Source of the DNA: Chlorops oryzae | Taxonomy: Eukaryota > Arthropoda > Insecta > Diptera > Chloropidae | Assembly: GCA_020466095.1 (NCBI GenBank) | Contig: CM035806.1 | Coordinates: forward strand, 20,396,071 to 20,460,070 | Length of the DNA: 64,000 nucleotides | Reading direction: 5' to 3' | Shown here: piece after piece, positions 1 through 11,901 of the stretch | Position numbering within the stretch: the stretch's first letter is position 1 | Layout of the letters: each line of letters starts with the position of its first letter | Notes under the pieces: model-generated | The model's database searches: none | The model's input: only the letters and a program-made list of their open reading frames with translations | Told to the model about the DNA's origin: nothing | Program-made: the position numbers and the translations under genes

Positions 1-235
1 GTAAATGAACAACTTCATTCGGGTAAACAGTATCAGGCATTGAATGACCTGAATTTCGTCTTTCCAATTATGCAAAATATTTATTAGAATTCTGTAGTAA
101 TGTGTCCAATGCCGCCAATCAATGCGAATTAATGTATCGAACATGCAAACGGAAAATGCGATAAAAGCTGAAAATGGGACGATTCTCCTACTAACGAAAC
201 GAAGCAGAAAAAAACGAACTTTTAATTTAACTTGC

Positions 236-612
236 AGAAAAAGTTCGAGAATGGACCGGATAGGGCCTTTTTAGGGGTACCTACAGTACCAGGATGTGCC
301 ACAAAAACCCAAAAACTGTCCCAAAATTGTAGGTTTTCAAGATATTTCAATGAAATTTAGAATTAGAACTTATATTTAAGCCTCCGATTAAATTTTCAAT
401 TTTTTGATAACTGGGCGTGGAAATAGGGCGGCTTTCATAAAAAAATTGAACCAAAATCGGAATATGAGGCTCTTAATTCCCTTGAAAACCTTCAGAGAAC
501 CTTGTCTTAATGGTCGTGGCCTTGGGGCCCGTTTTATAAAATGTTCAAACGTACATGTCTGTTTCGGGTATTGTCAGGTTCGTCTGGCTATAACACCCTT
601 GCTTGTTTTTTT
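236..612 (+). repeat. Dispersed repeat family A, copy 1 (5' truncated)
   Basis: The body matches other A copies in this window: a GGGGTACC block near 278, a GGGCGTGG block near 413, and the shared 3' end GTCAGG-TTCG-TCTGGC followed by TATAACACCCTTGCTTGTT. No coding capacity. The family is defined only by comparison inside this window; similar layouts (GGGCGTGGC, a GTCCGTCTG-rich stretch) are familiar from abundant Drosophila interspersed repeats. Confidence 0.7.
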
Positions 613-1552
613 TTTTATTTTTTTATTCAATCTTTGGTGTCGAGGAGGCCTTTCGGGAAGAGCTCTAATTTCTTTCGAGAGGCTTATAGCTCATTATTGA
701 TTGAATCAGGCGACAGTTCATTGCTCACAATATATACATAAGTATGTTCATCATTCTCCTCATATTTAGATTTGTATTTCTCCGCAATTAAAGACCATTT
801 TGATTTAATTTTCTAAGCGATGTCGCGTAACGTTCAACGAGCAGCAGTTGCCTCTCCTAAAATAAAATACAAAAAAAAAATTATACAAAAAAAATTGGTT
901 AAATGTAAAACTGTATACAAACTTATTGATCGGAGAAGTCAATGTCCTCATAATATTTCGCTTTTTCCCCTTAAATTGAGAAAACAAATAAAAGAGAAGC
1001 AAAAATAAACATAAATAAATAAATAAATAAAAATAAATGAAAAATATAAAAAATTAAAATAAATGAAAAAAAAAATAACAAAAAATTTTACGAAACAGCG
1101 CCGCGCAACTGACGCCATCCATAGACCCTTAATTGAGGGTGGAATGTAAGTCCCTTTTGGGCGTCAAAGTTTTTGCAATACTTATGTAATTTATTCGACG
1201 TTTGGGAGGCAGTTTAAGTCGGTCGTTTAAGGGCCAAAAAGTTATAGAACATGAGGTGGGAGATTCACCTGAACTGTTTTTATTATGTTTCGACTCGCTG
1301 ACGTTTCTATTTTTTCGCGTTTCAACTGAAATTAATAATAAAAAATAAATCAAAAGAAAACTGATAAAAGTGTGTTATTAAATTAAAAAGTAAGAGATGA
1401 AGAAAACTATCGATTAGCATTTCTGCCGAAGTTTGGTAATACACTCACACTGATCTCTCACGCCCGGTCCATGATTTTTTGAATTCAAAATTTTTGGCCT
1501 GTTCTCCAATTTGGTCCTCACAACAATCTTAACGTAGCACCAATTTTATCAT
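613..1552. other. AT-rich spacer, no gene seen
   Basis: Low-complexity AT-rich DNA with an (AAAT)n-like run around 1005-1085. Short open frames on both strands have no recognisable domain, start context or splice structure. Confidence 0.5.
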
Positions 1553-1628
1553 CTTTATACCAGTCGAGATAGACCATCCAAAATTTATATAGAAATTATC
1601 ACCGTCACCAGGAGATTCGATTTAGCCA

Positions 1629-1659
<31 letters not shown>

Positions 1660-1686
1660 TTGTCTGTCTGTTTGTCTGTCTATCTA

Positions 1687-1729
<43 letters not shown>

Positions 1730-2026
1730 GTCTGTCTGTCTATCTGTCTGTCTGTCCGTAAACGGTTTTCTTTTGATGACTTTTTATATGCGTGTTCATG
1801 GAGACGTGATTAAAAAAAAGTTCGAGAATGGACCCGATCGGACCATTTTCATAGGTACCTTCAGTACTAAGGTCTGTCACCAAAATCGACAAAATCGCAG
1901 ATATTCGTCATATGAGGCTCCATATTCTTGGGGCTTGGTTTAAAAAGTATTAAAATATATTTAGCTGAACTATTATCTGTGTCGGGTATTGTATTGTTGG
2001 GTTCGCCTGATTATAACACCCTTAGT
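1553..2026 (+). repeat. Dispersed repeat family A, copy 2
   Basis: Begins with the family 5' part (AGTCGAGATAGACCAT near 1561, GATTCGATTTAGCCATG near 1614) and ends with TATAACACCCTTAG near 2010. The normally short TCTG stretch is expanded to about 130 bp in this copy. Confidence 0.75.
1628..1758 (+). repeat. (TCTG)n microsatellite inside repeat A
   Basis: About 33 tandem TCTG units with TTTG and TATC variants. The long open frame across it (MSVCLSVCLSVC...) is an artefact of the repeat. Confidence 0.95.
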
Positions 2027-2256
2027 TTTTTTTTTTTTTTTAAACTTTCTTGATACTGATTACTTACTCTCTCATATCACGGCGAAAAAAGAAACACAAC
2101 AAGATGATTTGGGATTGAAGAATAAAATATTTTATTCTTCAATTAAAATCGGGTAAGTTTTTCACAAGAGAGAAAAAAACAATCAACCTTAATATTATTA
2201 ATTTAATTACCTAGACACATTGAAAACTTTTTCTTTTATTTATTTATTTTTTTTTT

Positions 2257-3597
2257 CTAATGAGAAAAATCTTCTAAGCTTTCGGAAAAATTCTTTAGAT
2301 AGCTTAAAAGTTGTGAGAGTGTTGGGCGTTGCCTTGGATCCTCAAGCCAACAGCAGCACATAACGTTGAAACTGGAGAGAAAAAGGAATTTAAACGAAAC
2401 GTATAAAGTTTAAAGCGTTAAGAATAAATAATAAAATGGAACTATGTAAAAATATTTATATATGTAGGTATATATAGTATTTTTTTCACTGTCTCATTGA
2501 TCCGCCTACACCCAAAGGCCTTCAACTTACAATTCGTTGGGACATTTAACAGGTCTTCCGAGACGAAAGCCATCAGCCAAGCATCTTGTCAGTACAATAA
2601 TATCAATATTTTCATAAGGAATCTGCGCAAATGTTGCCAGCTCCCAAAATAGTACGCCCAACATCCAAATGTCACTGTATGTCGTTTCCGAGTCCTTTTC
2701 CAATGTTTCGATAGACATCCATCTCATGGGACGGCTCTCGTTATCGTTCAAACAAAAATAGTCACGCGGAAAGATATCACGTGACAATGCATTGTCACAA
2801 ATTCGAACATTAAAGTCTCCATCAAGACTGAAAAGGACAAAATAAAAAATAAGAAAAAAAAATTTGGAAAATTAGAAAATATCCCATCAATTATTTGATG
2901 AAGATTAAAATATATATTCTTACTAGCAATTTCTAGCTGCAATATCCTTATGGATTATGCCCAGCGAATGAAGGTGCGATATACCTTTGGTAGCGTAAAA
3001 ACTCATTGCGACTATTTGCCGTGTGCTCAAAGGACAGTTGAATTTCTTGCATTTCTGAAGGAATCTAAATCCGTAAATAAATAATTTGTTTAGACAAAAT
3101 CATTGCGAGACCGCCGCCATCTACATATAGCAGATACATTACATTTTCAAATTTCCATTGGACGGCAAAGGATATGCTATTTCCGGTATTCCTGGAAATT
3201 CCGAATTCGCCAACATCGGCGCAAGTATATTCCGATGATTGACATCAATTAAAACTGAGGCGTCCTGGAGCAGACGGGCAGCCTGCATCAATGAAGAGCC
3301 CTCGGCGATAGTTTTTATAAGTAAATCGCACGATTCACCAAATCTTCCAACGAATATTCGACCGAAACTTCCTTTCGCAATTAAACAACGACACACAAAT
3401 ACTCCCGGCTGTACGTTGAGTAAATTATAGAATTTCTTCTTGTAATCAGCAAAATTCGAATTATCGATGCTTCCCTCGGAGCCACTGCTACTTCCTGAGC
3501 TGCTGCTGCTGTTATTGCTCTCAAGATTGTTACTCTCATGATCGTTGGTTTTCAACTGCTCGGTCTGCTTACTTTTTGGGATGGCATTGTCGCACAT
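2257..3597 (-). CDS. Drl-2: Exons 7-10: Ryk/Drl-type pseudokinase domain
   Basis: Exon 7 (3597-3143) has a Ser/Asn-rich stretch, then the N-lobe. Exon 8 (3064-2924) holds the IHKDIAARN loop. Exon 9 (2827-2531) holds D-N-A in place of DFG, then LSRDIFPRDY, RPMRWMSIE, and the SDIWMLGVLFWEL helix. Exon 10 (2371-2257) ends with CCWLEDPRQRPTLSQLL and TAG at 2257. The invariant Lys and catalytic Asp are kept, but the metal-binding motif is altered as in Ryk. Confidence 0.92.
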
Positions 3598-4275
3598 CTG
3601 TGGTTGGGAGCGGCAGCCATTGAAATTATTTAAATTAGAGAAACATCAGTTAGGCATAGTTCAAACAGCCCCGGTTAAACATAAGTTTGCCATTTTCAAT
3701 AGGCGAAAAAAAAACAACATTAACACCCCCAGACCTAAAAGATAAAGCAACAAGCAGCAATTATAATAAATAAATCCAAAAAAAAAATAATAATAATAAT
3801 ACTAATATTAAACTGCTTTCAGTTTAGTGAAAAAATAGCTGAGAAAATTCTCAAAATAGAGATTTATTGCTGCCCAAACAACTTGGCGCAATCCACTGCC
3901 TGATGTATGACACGAGCACAATCAAAACGACGTTAATGCGAAAAGGCCAAAGGCGTGAGGAAGTTTTTCTAGGACCATTTGTTTTTTGAATGCTTGTTTT
4001 TCTTTTTTTTAACCATTTTTCATTCTGATTGGATCGAAGGCCACCAAAAAAATTTATATAAAAAAAAGTGCTTGCTTTTGCAGCTAATTCTTTGCCCACT
4101 TAAATAAATCGTCTGCCACTGACAAAGGTCAATATAATTTTCCGACTTTTAGACCATAACAACAAGCGTTAATGACGAAAGGGTTCGCCCATGCGAGAAA
4201 CTATTTGAAGCAATAAATTTTCTTTGGGATACGAGTAGCTTTTCCCACTTCGGTGTTGTTCACAGGATACTAACA

Positions 4276-4310
<35 letters not shown>

Positions 4311-7300
4311 CAAATCCCCTAATGTCGATTTGATGGCAAAAAGTGTTGAGTTGCGATAAGCTTTGAAAAAATTCTTCCCTCTCCATTTCTCTAGTTCCTT
4401 TAAATTATCGATTTTCGTTAATCAAAAATCCTATAAGGCTTTTCGCAAATTCCCAAATTGACGTAGGAAAATTCACCATAGGACAGCAAGTGCTCTGTTC
4501 ACTTTTGATAAATGTTCATTTGTTGAGCATAAAATAAGCAGTCGCTCCTCATGAACTCATTCCATTTTTTTTTCTAATCATTTTCTGCAGTAAAGTTTCC
4601 ATCCATTGCCTTTTTCAATTAAAACTTTTCCTTTTTAATACCGAAAATTCAGTCGTGCAGGACGAATTGATATCGGTCCGAACGATTGATTCAATCAAAT
4701 TAGGTTCAATTTCCATGCAAAAAAAAAAAAGAGAATTGAAAACACCGAGGGATATCCTGCGATCCTTTTAATCCAATCAATCAAAAACGTTTTATCCCTT
4801 TCACAGAGGTAAAACGACTTTTAACAGATTTTTTATAAGTAACACTTTAAATAGTTATTATTTAATGCAGAAATGTGGACGCTGTTGAACATTTATCACA
4901 TACTGTACCTATGTCGGGAAAATAATATTTCGAGGGCAAATCCAGAATTCTTCAAAATTAAATTAAAATTAACCCTGATATTTTAAGTTACATTTTCCTA
5001 AAATAATTGCAAATAAAATATTTATACGGGGTATAAAGAAAACATTAACCCTTTAACCCATTAGCCTTTTATTTACTACGAACAAAAATTGTTTCACCAA
5101 CTACATATTTAGAACTTCATGCAGTAAAGGGTTAATAAAATCATCTGCAACGAAAAAAAATGTTCTGCCAATTCAATATATCGTGCAAGAAAGGGTGAAT
5201 TTAACAATTAACAGCGAAAAAATTTTTCCACTTATTTAATATTTGGGATAGTAAAGGGTTAATAAAACTATTTACTGCGAATTATTTCCCCCCAATTTGA
5301 TATACCGTGCAGTAAAGGGTTAATATAAATATTTTTTTTTCGTGACAAAATGTTCCCCCAATTTAATATATCGTGCATTTAAGGGTTAATGAAACTTTTT
5401 ACTGCGAAAATTACCAATTATATCGTAAAGTAAAGGGTTAATAAAACTATTTTTTCCCCGTAGTTTAATATATCGTGCAGTAAAGGGTTAATAAAACTTT
5501 TTGTTGCGAAAAAATGTTTCCCCAATCTAATATATCGTGCAGTAAAGGGTTAATAAAACCATTCACTGCGAAAAAAAATTTCCCACTTATCTTATAAGTT
5601 GTGGAGTTAAGGGTTAACAAAAGCATGTACATGGAAAAAAATTTGTCTGCCACTTATTCAATATAACGTACAGCAATGGGTTAAAAATAAATTTTTTTTC
5701 AAGTTCTTTCCTTTTCTCTATTTGAAGAGATTGTGCTTTGAGCCCTATGTTTATACAATGTGTCTCAATGGTCGTCCATTGCTTATAAGTTATAACAGAC
5801 CCTACTTTTAGAAGCCTTCTCCTTGTGACGCTGACCATATCTACACCGAGAGAAATAAGAACTGTTAAATCAACCACTTAGAACAGTTAAAGTAAGAGTG
5901 GTCAAATTAACTGTATTCCCCGTTAAATGCACTGGAAAAGGAAGTAAAATCAACAGTTGAAAAATAGTCACTTTTTATGTTCAAATTCGCTTTCGTTCAC
6001 TTAGACGTATAAGTTCGCATTCTGATCAACCGTCTCCGGAGTTTTCAATAGCTCAGTTGTTTAAGCTGTGAGTTGACCGTCGTGAGATTCGGGGTTCTAT
6101 CCCTGCTGGCGGCGGGAATTTTTCTGGATTTTTCTTTTTAATTACAGTTTTTTTTACAATTTTCTCCTAAATTTTTAAGATTTTAATTTATTTAATTTTT
6201 TTTAATGGTTCATTTTCAAGCAAAAAATTTTGCAACCATAAGCTCAAGTGAGCGTTTTGACCAACAAATTAAATTCGTTCGTTTAGCGTAATGGTTAAGA
6301 AGTTCGCCCAGCGAAGTGGTGGTCTGCGGTTCAAGGCTCGGCCGAGGCGAGAAAATTTAAAGAGATGAAAGAGAAAAAGATTAAAAAGAAACAAATAAAT
6401 AAAGAAAAAAAATATAATAATTTAATAAAAAAAAAAATATATATAAATAAAAGAAGGTAAAAAAAAGTCAAAGCAAAAAATTAATTTTTTTTCCAGTCGC
6501 TGGTGACAGTTGATTTAACCGCGAGACAGTTATATCAACCATCAGGTAGTTATATCCCTATTGACTGTGTTTGTACTGTTGAATCGACCGCTACTACACA
6601 TAAGCTAAGAATTAACGGTGAACTCGGTTAATTTAACCTGCTTTTTCAGTTAATATAACTACCTTTTTCTCTCGGTGTAGGCATATTCGATGTGATGTAT
6701 GTATCCTGAGCGATTTGGAACGTAACGGCCGGATGAACAAACGCAAAAATAATTTCTACACACATACAGCTCGATTCTGAACGAATAGTCTCCGGGATTT
6801 TTTTTCCACGCGGAAAAAGGAAGTGTTCTAAGCATCAATTCGAATGGGAAAGTGAATACACCTATTTGCTCAAAAATGTTCAAAATTTTTGTTCCCTTTA
6901 TATTCACTCTACTGTACTGTGTGTTAAGAAAAGGACGATTTTTTTTTCCAATTCCGCTGGGTAGAAATTCTCTGGATTATTTAGAACGGGGCTGATAATC
7001 ACTCTGCTCTTCACACATTATTCGAAGACTCATCCGGTGTGTTTTTCAGCCAAAGTAAACAGTTTTTCTTCATTCGAACGAAGCAAATCGATTAAACGTA
7101 ATTCAATTAAGCGTTAGCTGCAGAAATTTTCTGTGATAAAAAGCATTCGGAAAATAGAAAGCATGACAGTTTTCCTTAGAAAGAAAAGCGATTTTTTTGT
7201 TGTCGCACAAAAGTTTTTTGCTATTTCAGAAAATAATTTCCTCTCTTCCTTCATTTCGTTCTTATGTCACACGGTTATTTATTTATTTTTATTTTTATTT

Positions 7301-10300
7301 ATTTATTTTTTTGTTCTCTTCATCGCTGCGATATCTGTGCCAAGCCCCTCCCTCACCCCAATCTATTGATGTTTCGTATTGTATCTTTCAGCAATTATTT
7401 CGTCTGTCTGCTTTCGCAGCGTGAGCGCAAACCAAGTAAGAGGGAGCCTGCCTGCTTCCTTTGGCACATTCTTCTTTTTCCTTTTTGTTTCTGTTTATCG
7501 TTTATCGTTTGACGTTGCTCAGTTGTTATTTACAACACGTCATGGTAAAAGAGAAGGACTACGAGAGCGGAAAGAGGAGAAGAGTTCGTTTGTGAACGGA
7601 AGAATGCAGTGATAAGTGCTTCTGGCGAAACTGAATTAACTTCCAGCAGATGTAGCCGAAGGTTATCGTCATCAAGGACAAATGATTTTGGATAATTAGA
7701 AGAAGCGATGTTTCAACGATTTTCCCTGTTTTTTCGAACAGGAAGTGGAAGTTCGGTCTTGTTATTGTTTTTGTGCTTTTTTTTTTTTATTCTTCTATTT
7801 TTATGTTGTTTTTCTTTCTTTGCTGCTTTCACCGCGATTGAGTTTTTTTTTCTCTTTTTTTTTTGTTCATCTGATTATAAAGTCCTTAAAGTCGTGAACC
7901 TTTCAAGATAGATCATGCGAAGAACATATAAAAACGATCATTATTATAGGCATGATAAATATTGGGAAAGGACTATCGATTGAGAGAACTCAATCGCCTC
8001 TGGAATTACGATTGCGAATTATCGCGTTCAGACGAGAGATTCGTTGTAAATCGATTTTGTACGTTTTGTGTGAAAGGCCAGCAGGCCAGACGGAAATTTC
8101 ACGCATACCGCACGAACGCCGAATTAATGAAACTGTAAACAATTCTTTGGCAACTAAAAAAATTGAATTTGAGGAAGGGCACTGTTGTAAAGGGTTCTTG
8201 TTTCCATGGTATTTTTGCTACATTGTATTAGGTCATTGGAAATACCAATAACACAAGTTTACAAATAAAGGCCAACTTTTGGACCAGAAAAACTGGATAG
8301 CGGCCCTATAGGAATTTTTCGTGCTGATTCCGAATCTGGTACCCGTTTTTCTCTATCACGTCAAGTTTTTGAGAAATCGTTAAATAACGGTTTTTGACAT
8401 TTTTACCTATAGTCTATGTCAATAATGAGGTCGTAGACCCTATATGCCTTAACCGATTTCAAAGTTTTTGGTACTCATATGAAAGAGGAAGACAACGCAA
8501 CATATCCTTCATACACAAATTTGGAATTGATTCAGTAACTTGGAAGCTATAGGGCAAAAAACGCGATGCTGATTTCCAATTTTTAGCGATTTTGTTTAAA
8601 AACTTGAAATTCAAATGGTTATAATTTCCGAACCAAGGCTGGTATTCCAGGTCTTAATACTTTGAATGAAAGAACAATCAATTGAAAAAGTTTTGAGCCT
8701 AAAACAAAAAAAATCCGTTGCGTCGTTCTAATTTTATGAGGATTTTCGCTGAAAATGACAAAAACGAATTTTTTTAAATGTTGACAAATTCTTTCAAATA
8801 AACAAATAATATCGATGTATCGATATATCGATACAATATCGCCCATCCCTAGTAGCACAGCTGCAAAAATCATTACTTGTCAAAATGCCGTGTAAGACTA
8901 GTTCGGATTTATTTTGTTACGTTTGTGGATCTTATCTGGTTTTAAAAAAGAATGGCAGACCAATAACAGAACCTTTGAAAACTGCTTATTTACATTATTT
9001 TGGATTCTCTGTGCACAATACAGAAAAACCGTGGGTTCCAAAACTGTTAAAAATTTTCAAATATGAATTTATTGGTATCAAAAACTCCGTAATTGTTTTA
9101 GGTTATTGGATTACTGACAGGAATGCAATCAGGGTTTACAAAACATTGTTGCTTCCTTTGTCTATGGGATAGCCGCGCTACGGAGCATCACTACAAAAAG
9201 AAAAATTGGCCGACTCGCTTTCAATATACGCCAGGGCAACAAAGTGTCTCCGCCATTCCACTTGTCGACCCCAACAACATTTTCCTACCTCCTTTACACA
9301 TCAAGCTGGGTCTATTCAAAAATTTCGTAAAGGCGCTGCAGCGAGATGGACCAGCCTTCCAATATTTGATTAAATTTTTTCCGAAAATTTCCTATGCCAA
9401 AATTAAAGAAGGTGTTTTTATTGGACCAGACATCAGAAAAATCATGCGTGATGAACACTTTTCGAAACATCTGTCACCTATAGAAGCAGCTGCTTGGTCA
9501 TCATTTAAAGACGTTGTGGGAAATTTTTTGGGAAATAAAAAAAGCGACAACTACATAAAAATAGTTGGAGGACTCTTGAAAAATTATCGAAAAATGGGAG
9601 TTCGGATGTCACTAAAAATACATTTTCTCCACTCACATTTGGATTTCTTCCCCGAAAACTTGGGCAAAACTAGCGACGAACAAGGAGAGCGCATTCACCA
9701 GGACCTACAGAGGATTGAAAAAAATTATAAGGGCTTTTGGGATGAAGGAATGTTGAGTGACTATTGCTGGTCCCTTATACGCGAAACAGATAGTAAACAA
9801 TACAAAAGGCTCAGTTCAAATTCTGTTCATTTTTAAAGTTTAAATTGGTTTTAGCTTTAAAGATAGGTTTAAAATAGAATTTAAGTTTTATGTTTTTTAA
9901 GCCAGTTTTACCAACATACACAATTCGAACTGAAATATACATATGAACGAGCGAAGAATATACCAAAAATAAAAATTCGTTTTTGTCATTTTCAGCGAAA
10001 ATCCTCATAAAATTAGAACGACGCAACGGATTTTTTTTGCAGCTGTGCTACTAGGGATGGGCGATATTGTATCGATATATCGATACATCGATATTATTTG
10101 TTTATTTGAAAGAATTTGTCAACATTTAAAAAAATTCGTTTTTGTCATTTTCAGCGAAAATCCTCATAAAATTAGAACGACGCAACGGATTTTTTTTGTT
10201 TTAGGCTCAAAACTTTTTCAATTGATTGTTCTTTCATTCAAAGTATTAAGACCTGGAATACCAGCCTTGGTTCGGAAATTATAACCATTTGAATTTCAAG

Positions 10301-11625
10301 TTTTTAAACAAAATCGCTAAAAATTGGAAATCAGCATCGCGTTTTTTGCCCTATAGCTTCCAAGTTACTGAATCAATTCCAAATTTGTCTATAAAGGATA
10401 TGTTGCGTTGTCATTCCTCTTTCATATGAGTACCAAAAACTTTGAAATCGGTTAAGGCATATAGGGTCTACGACCTCATTATTGACATAGACTATAGGTA
10501 AAAATGTCAAAAACCGTTATTTAACGATTTCTCAAAAACTTGACGTGATAGAGAAAAACGGGTACCAGATTCGGAATCAGCACGAAAAATTCCTATAGGG
10601 TCGCTATCCAGTTTCTCTGGTCCAAAACCTTGTATACCTGTGTAATTGGTCTCTCTCGTCATGCATGCGATATACATATTCCGGGTGGCAGTTTTGAGCT
10701 TCTTCCTTCTTTTTACTTCTGCTTTCGATAAATTTTGATAAAATTAGGAAAGACACCGATTTCTTACTTAATTCGGATCGTTATTCAAACAGAATTACCT
10801 TCGAATGAGGTATATCAACTTGTCACGAATTACGTGGTTCACAAGGTGAATTTTTCCAAAAATCTACACTGGAATTTCCCTCGAAATACTCGACGCTGCT
10901 TTGGCGACCTTTCGATCGCTCAATTAAGATAAATCAAGGGGAATTTCTTTCGAAGCTGTCGCAAGAATAAAGTTTGAACTCACCTGCGTTACGTTGGAGG
11001 AACCATAATAAAATATTCCTGAGCCACAAATCGACTCTGGTTTGGAGTAGCTGGCCGTGCCGGCAGTCTGAGCGTCCGTGGGAAGAAGTGTTGTAGCATA
11101 CGCTGCAGTCTCCGAGCATCGAATTTCTTTTTTATTATTATTTGAAAAAAAAAATTTTATTTTATTTTTGTTCATTTCATTATTTTATTTTATATATATA
11201 TTTTTTTTCTTCTTTTTTTTTGAGAAGCGAAATATTGAAATATGAATAGATTGAAAGAAAGAAAAGAATATATTTATATTCTATCTTCTTTTGTGTAAAA
11301 CAACATAATTTACCAAAATACATATCTTCAATAATTTTTATAATTACTTTGACATGGTGTCGAGGGAACTTTCTGGAAAGTTTTCTATCTGCAGCACTTG
11401 TACTGTTTTCATTGTATATGAGTCCGAAATGAGTCAGATTTCATTGCAGAAGGAGTCATATGAGGTATGACTCTTATCGGACGATTTTCGCAAGAAGGGA
11501 AACATGCTCTTTAAGAGTCTTAAAAGAGTAAATGCTTAGGACTCTGACTGCTATTAGGAGTCGTATAAGATTGTTTTGGGACTCAGGATGTTTTTTGGCA
11601 TCATAGATATCATTCCTCTATACGG

Positions 11626-11693
<68 letters not shown>

Positions 11694-11709
11694 TTCTCTC
11701 TCTCTCTTT

Positions 11710-11774
<65 letters not shown>

Positions 11775-11818
11775 TTCTCTTCTCTCTCTCTCTTTCTCTC
11801 TCTCTTTCTCCCTCTCTT

Positions 11819-11852
<34 letters not shown>

Positions 11853-11854
11853 TT

Positions 11855-11901
<47 letters not shown>

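Larger units (their letters stand above)
5844..6677 (+). mobile_element. TA-flanked TIR element, family M1, copy 1 (carries two tRNA-like modules)
   Basis: Termini CACCGAGAGAAA and TTTCTCTCGGTG are perfect inverted repeats flanked by TA on both sides (5842-5843 and 6678-6679), a Tc1/mariner-like target duplication. Subterminal DNA is dense in short motifs resembling ACAGTTAAATCAACC in both orientations, possible transposase sites. No transposase frame, so non-autonomous. A second copy sits at 29257-30419. Confidence 0.85.
8277..10627 (+). mobile_element. DNA transposon relic with 593-bp terminal inverted repeats
   Basis: The left arm 8277-8869 and right arm 10035-10627 are near-identical inverted copies starting TTTTGGACCAG. 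The inner ends contain ATCGAT-rich palindromes. A decayed coding region lies between the arms. A 77-bp stretch at 9958-10034 repeats an inner part of the right arm, showing a local rearrangement. I see no convincing target-site duplication. The element is within intron 6 of the receptor gene. Confidence 0.9.

Noticed and set aside
1628..1813. CLSVCLSV repeat protein
   Set aside because: Translation of the TCTG microsatellite.
7952..8251. 99-codon plus-strand frame
   Set aside because: No recognisable motif and no splice or promoter support within a large intron.
8619..8873. Frames inside the long TIRs (also 10045-10284)
   Set aside because: Identical frames occur in both arms because the arms are inverted copies; they encode nothing recognisable and cross ATCGAT palindromes.
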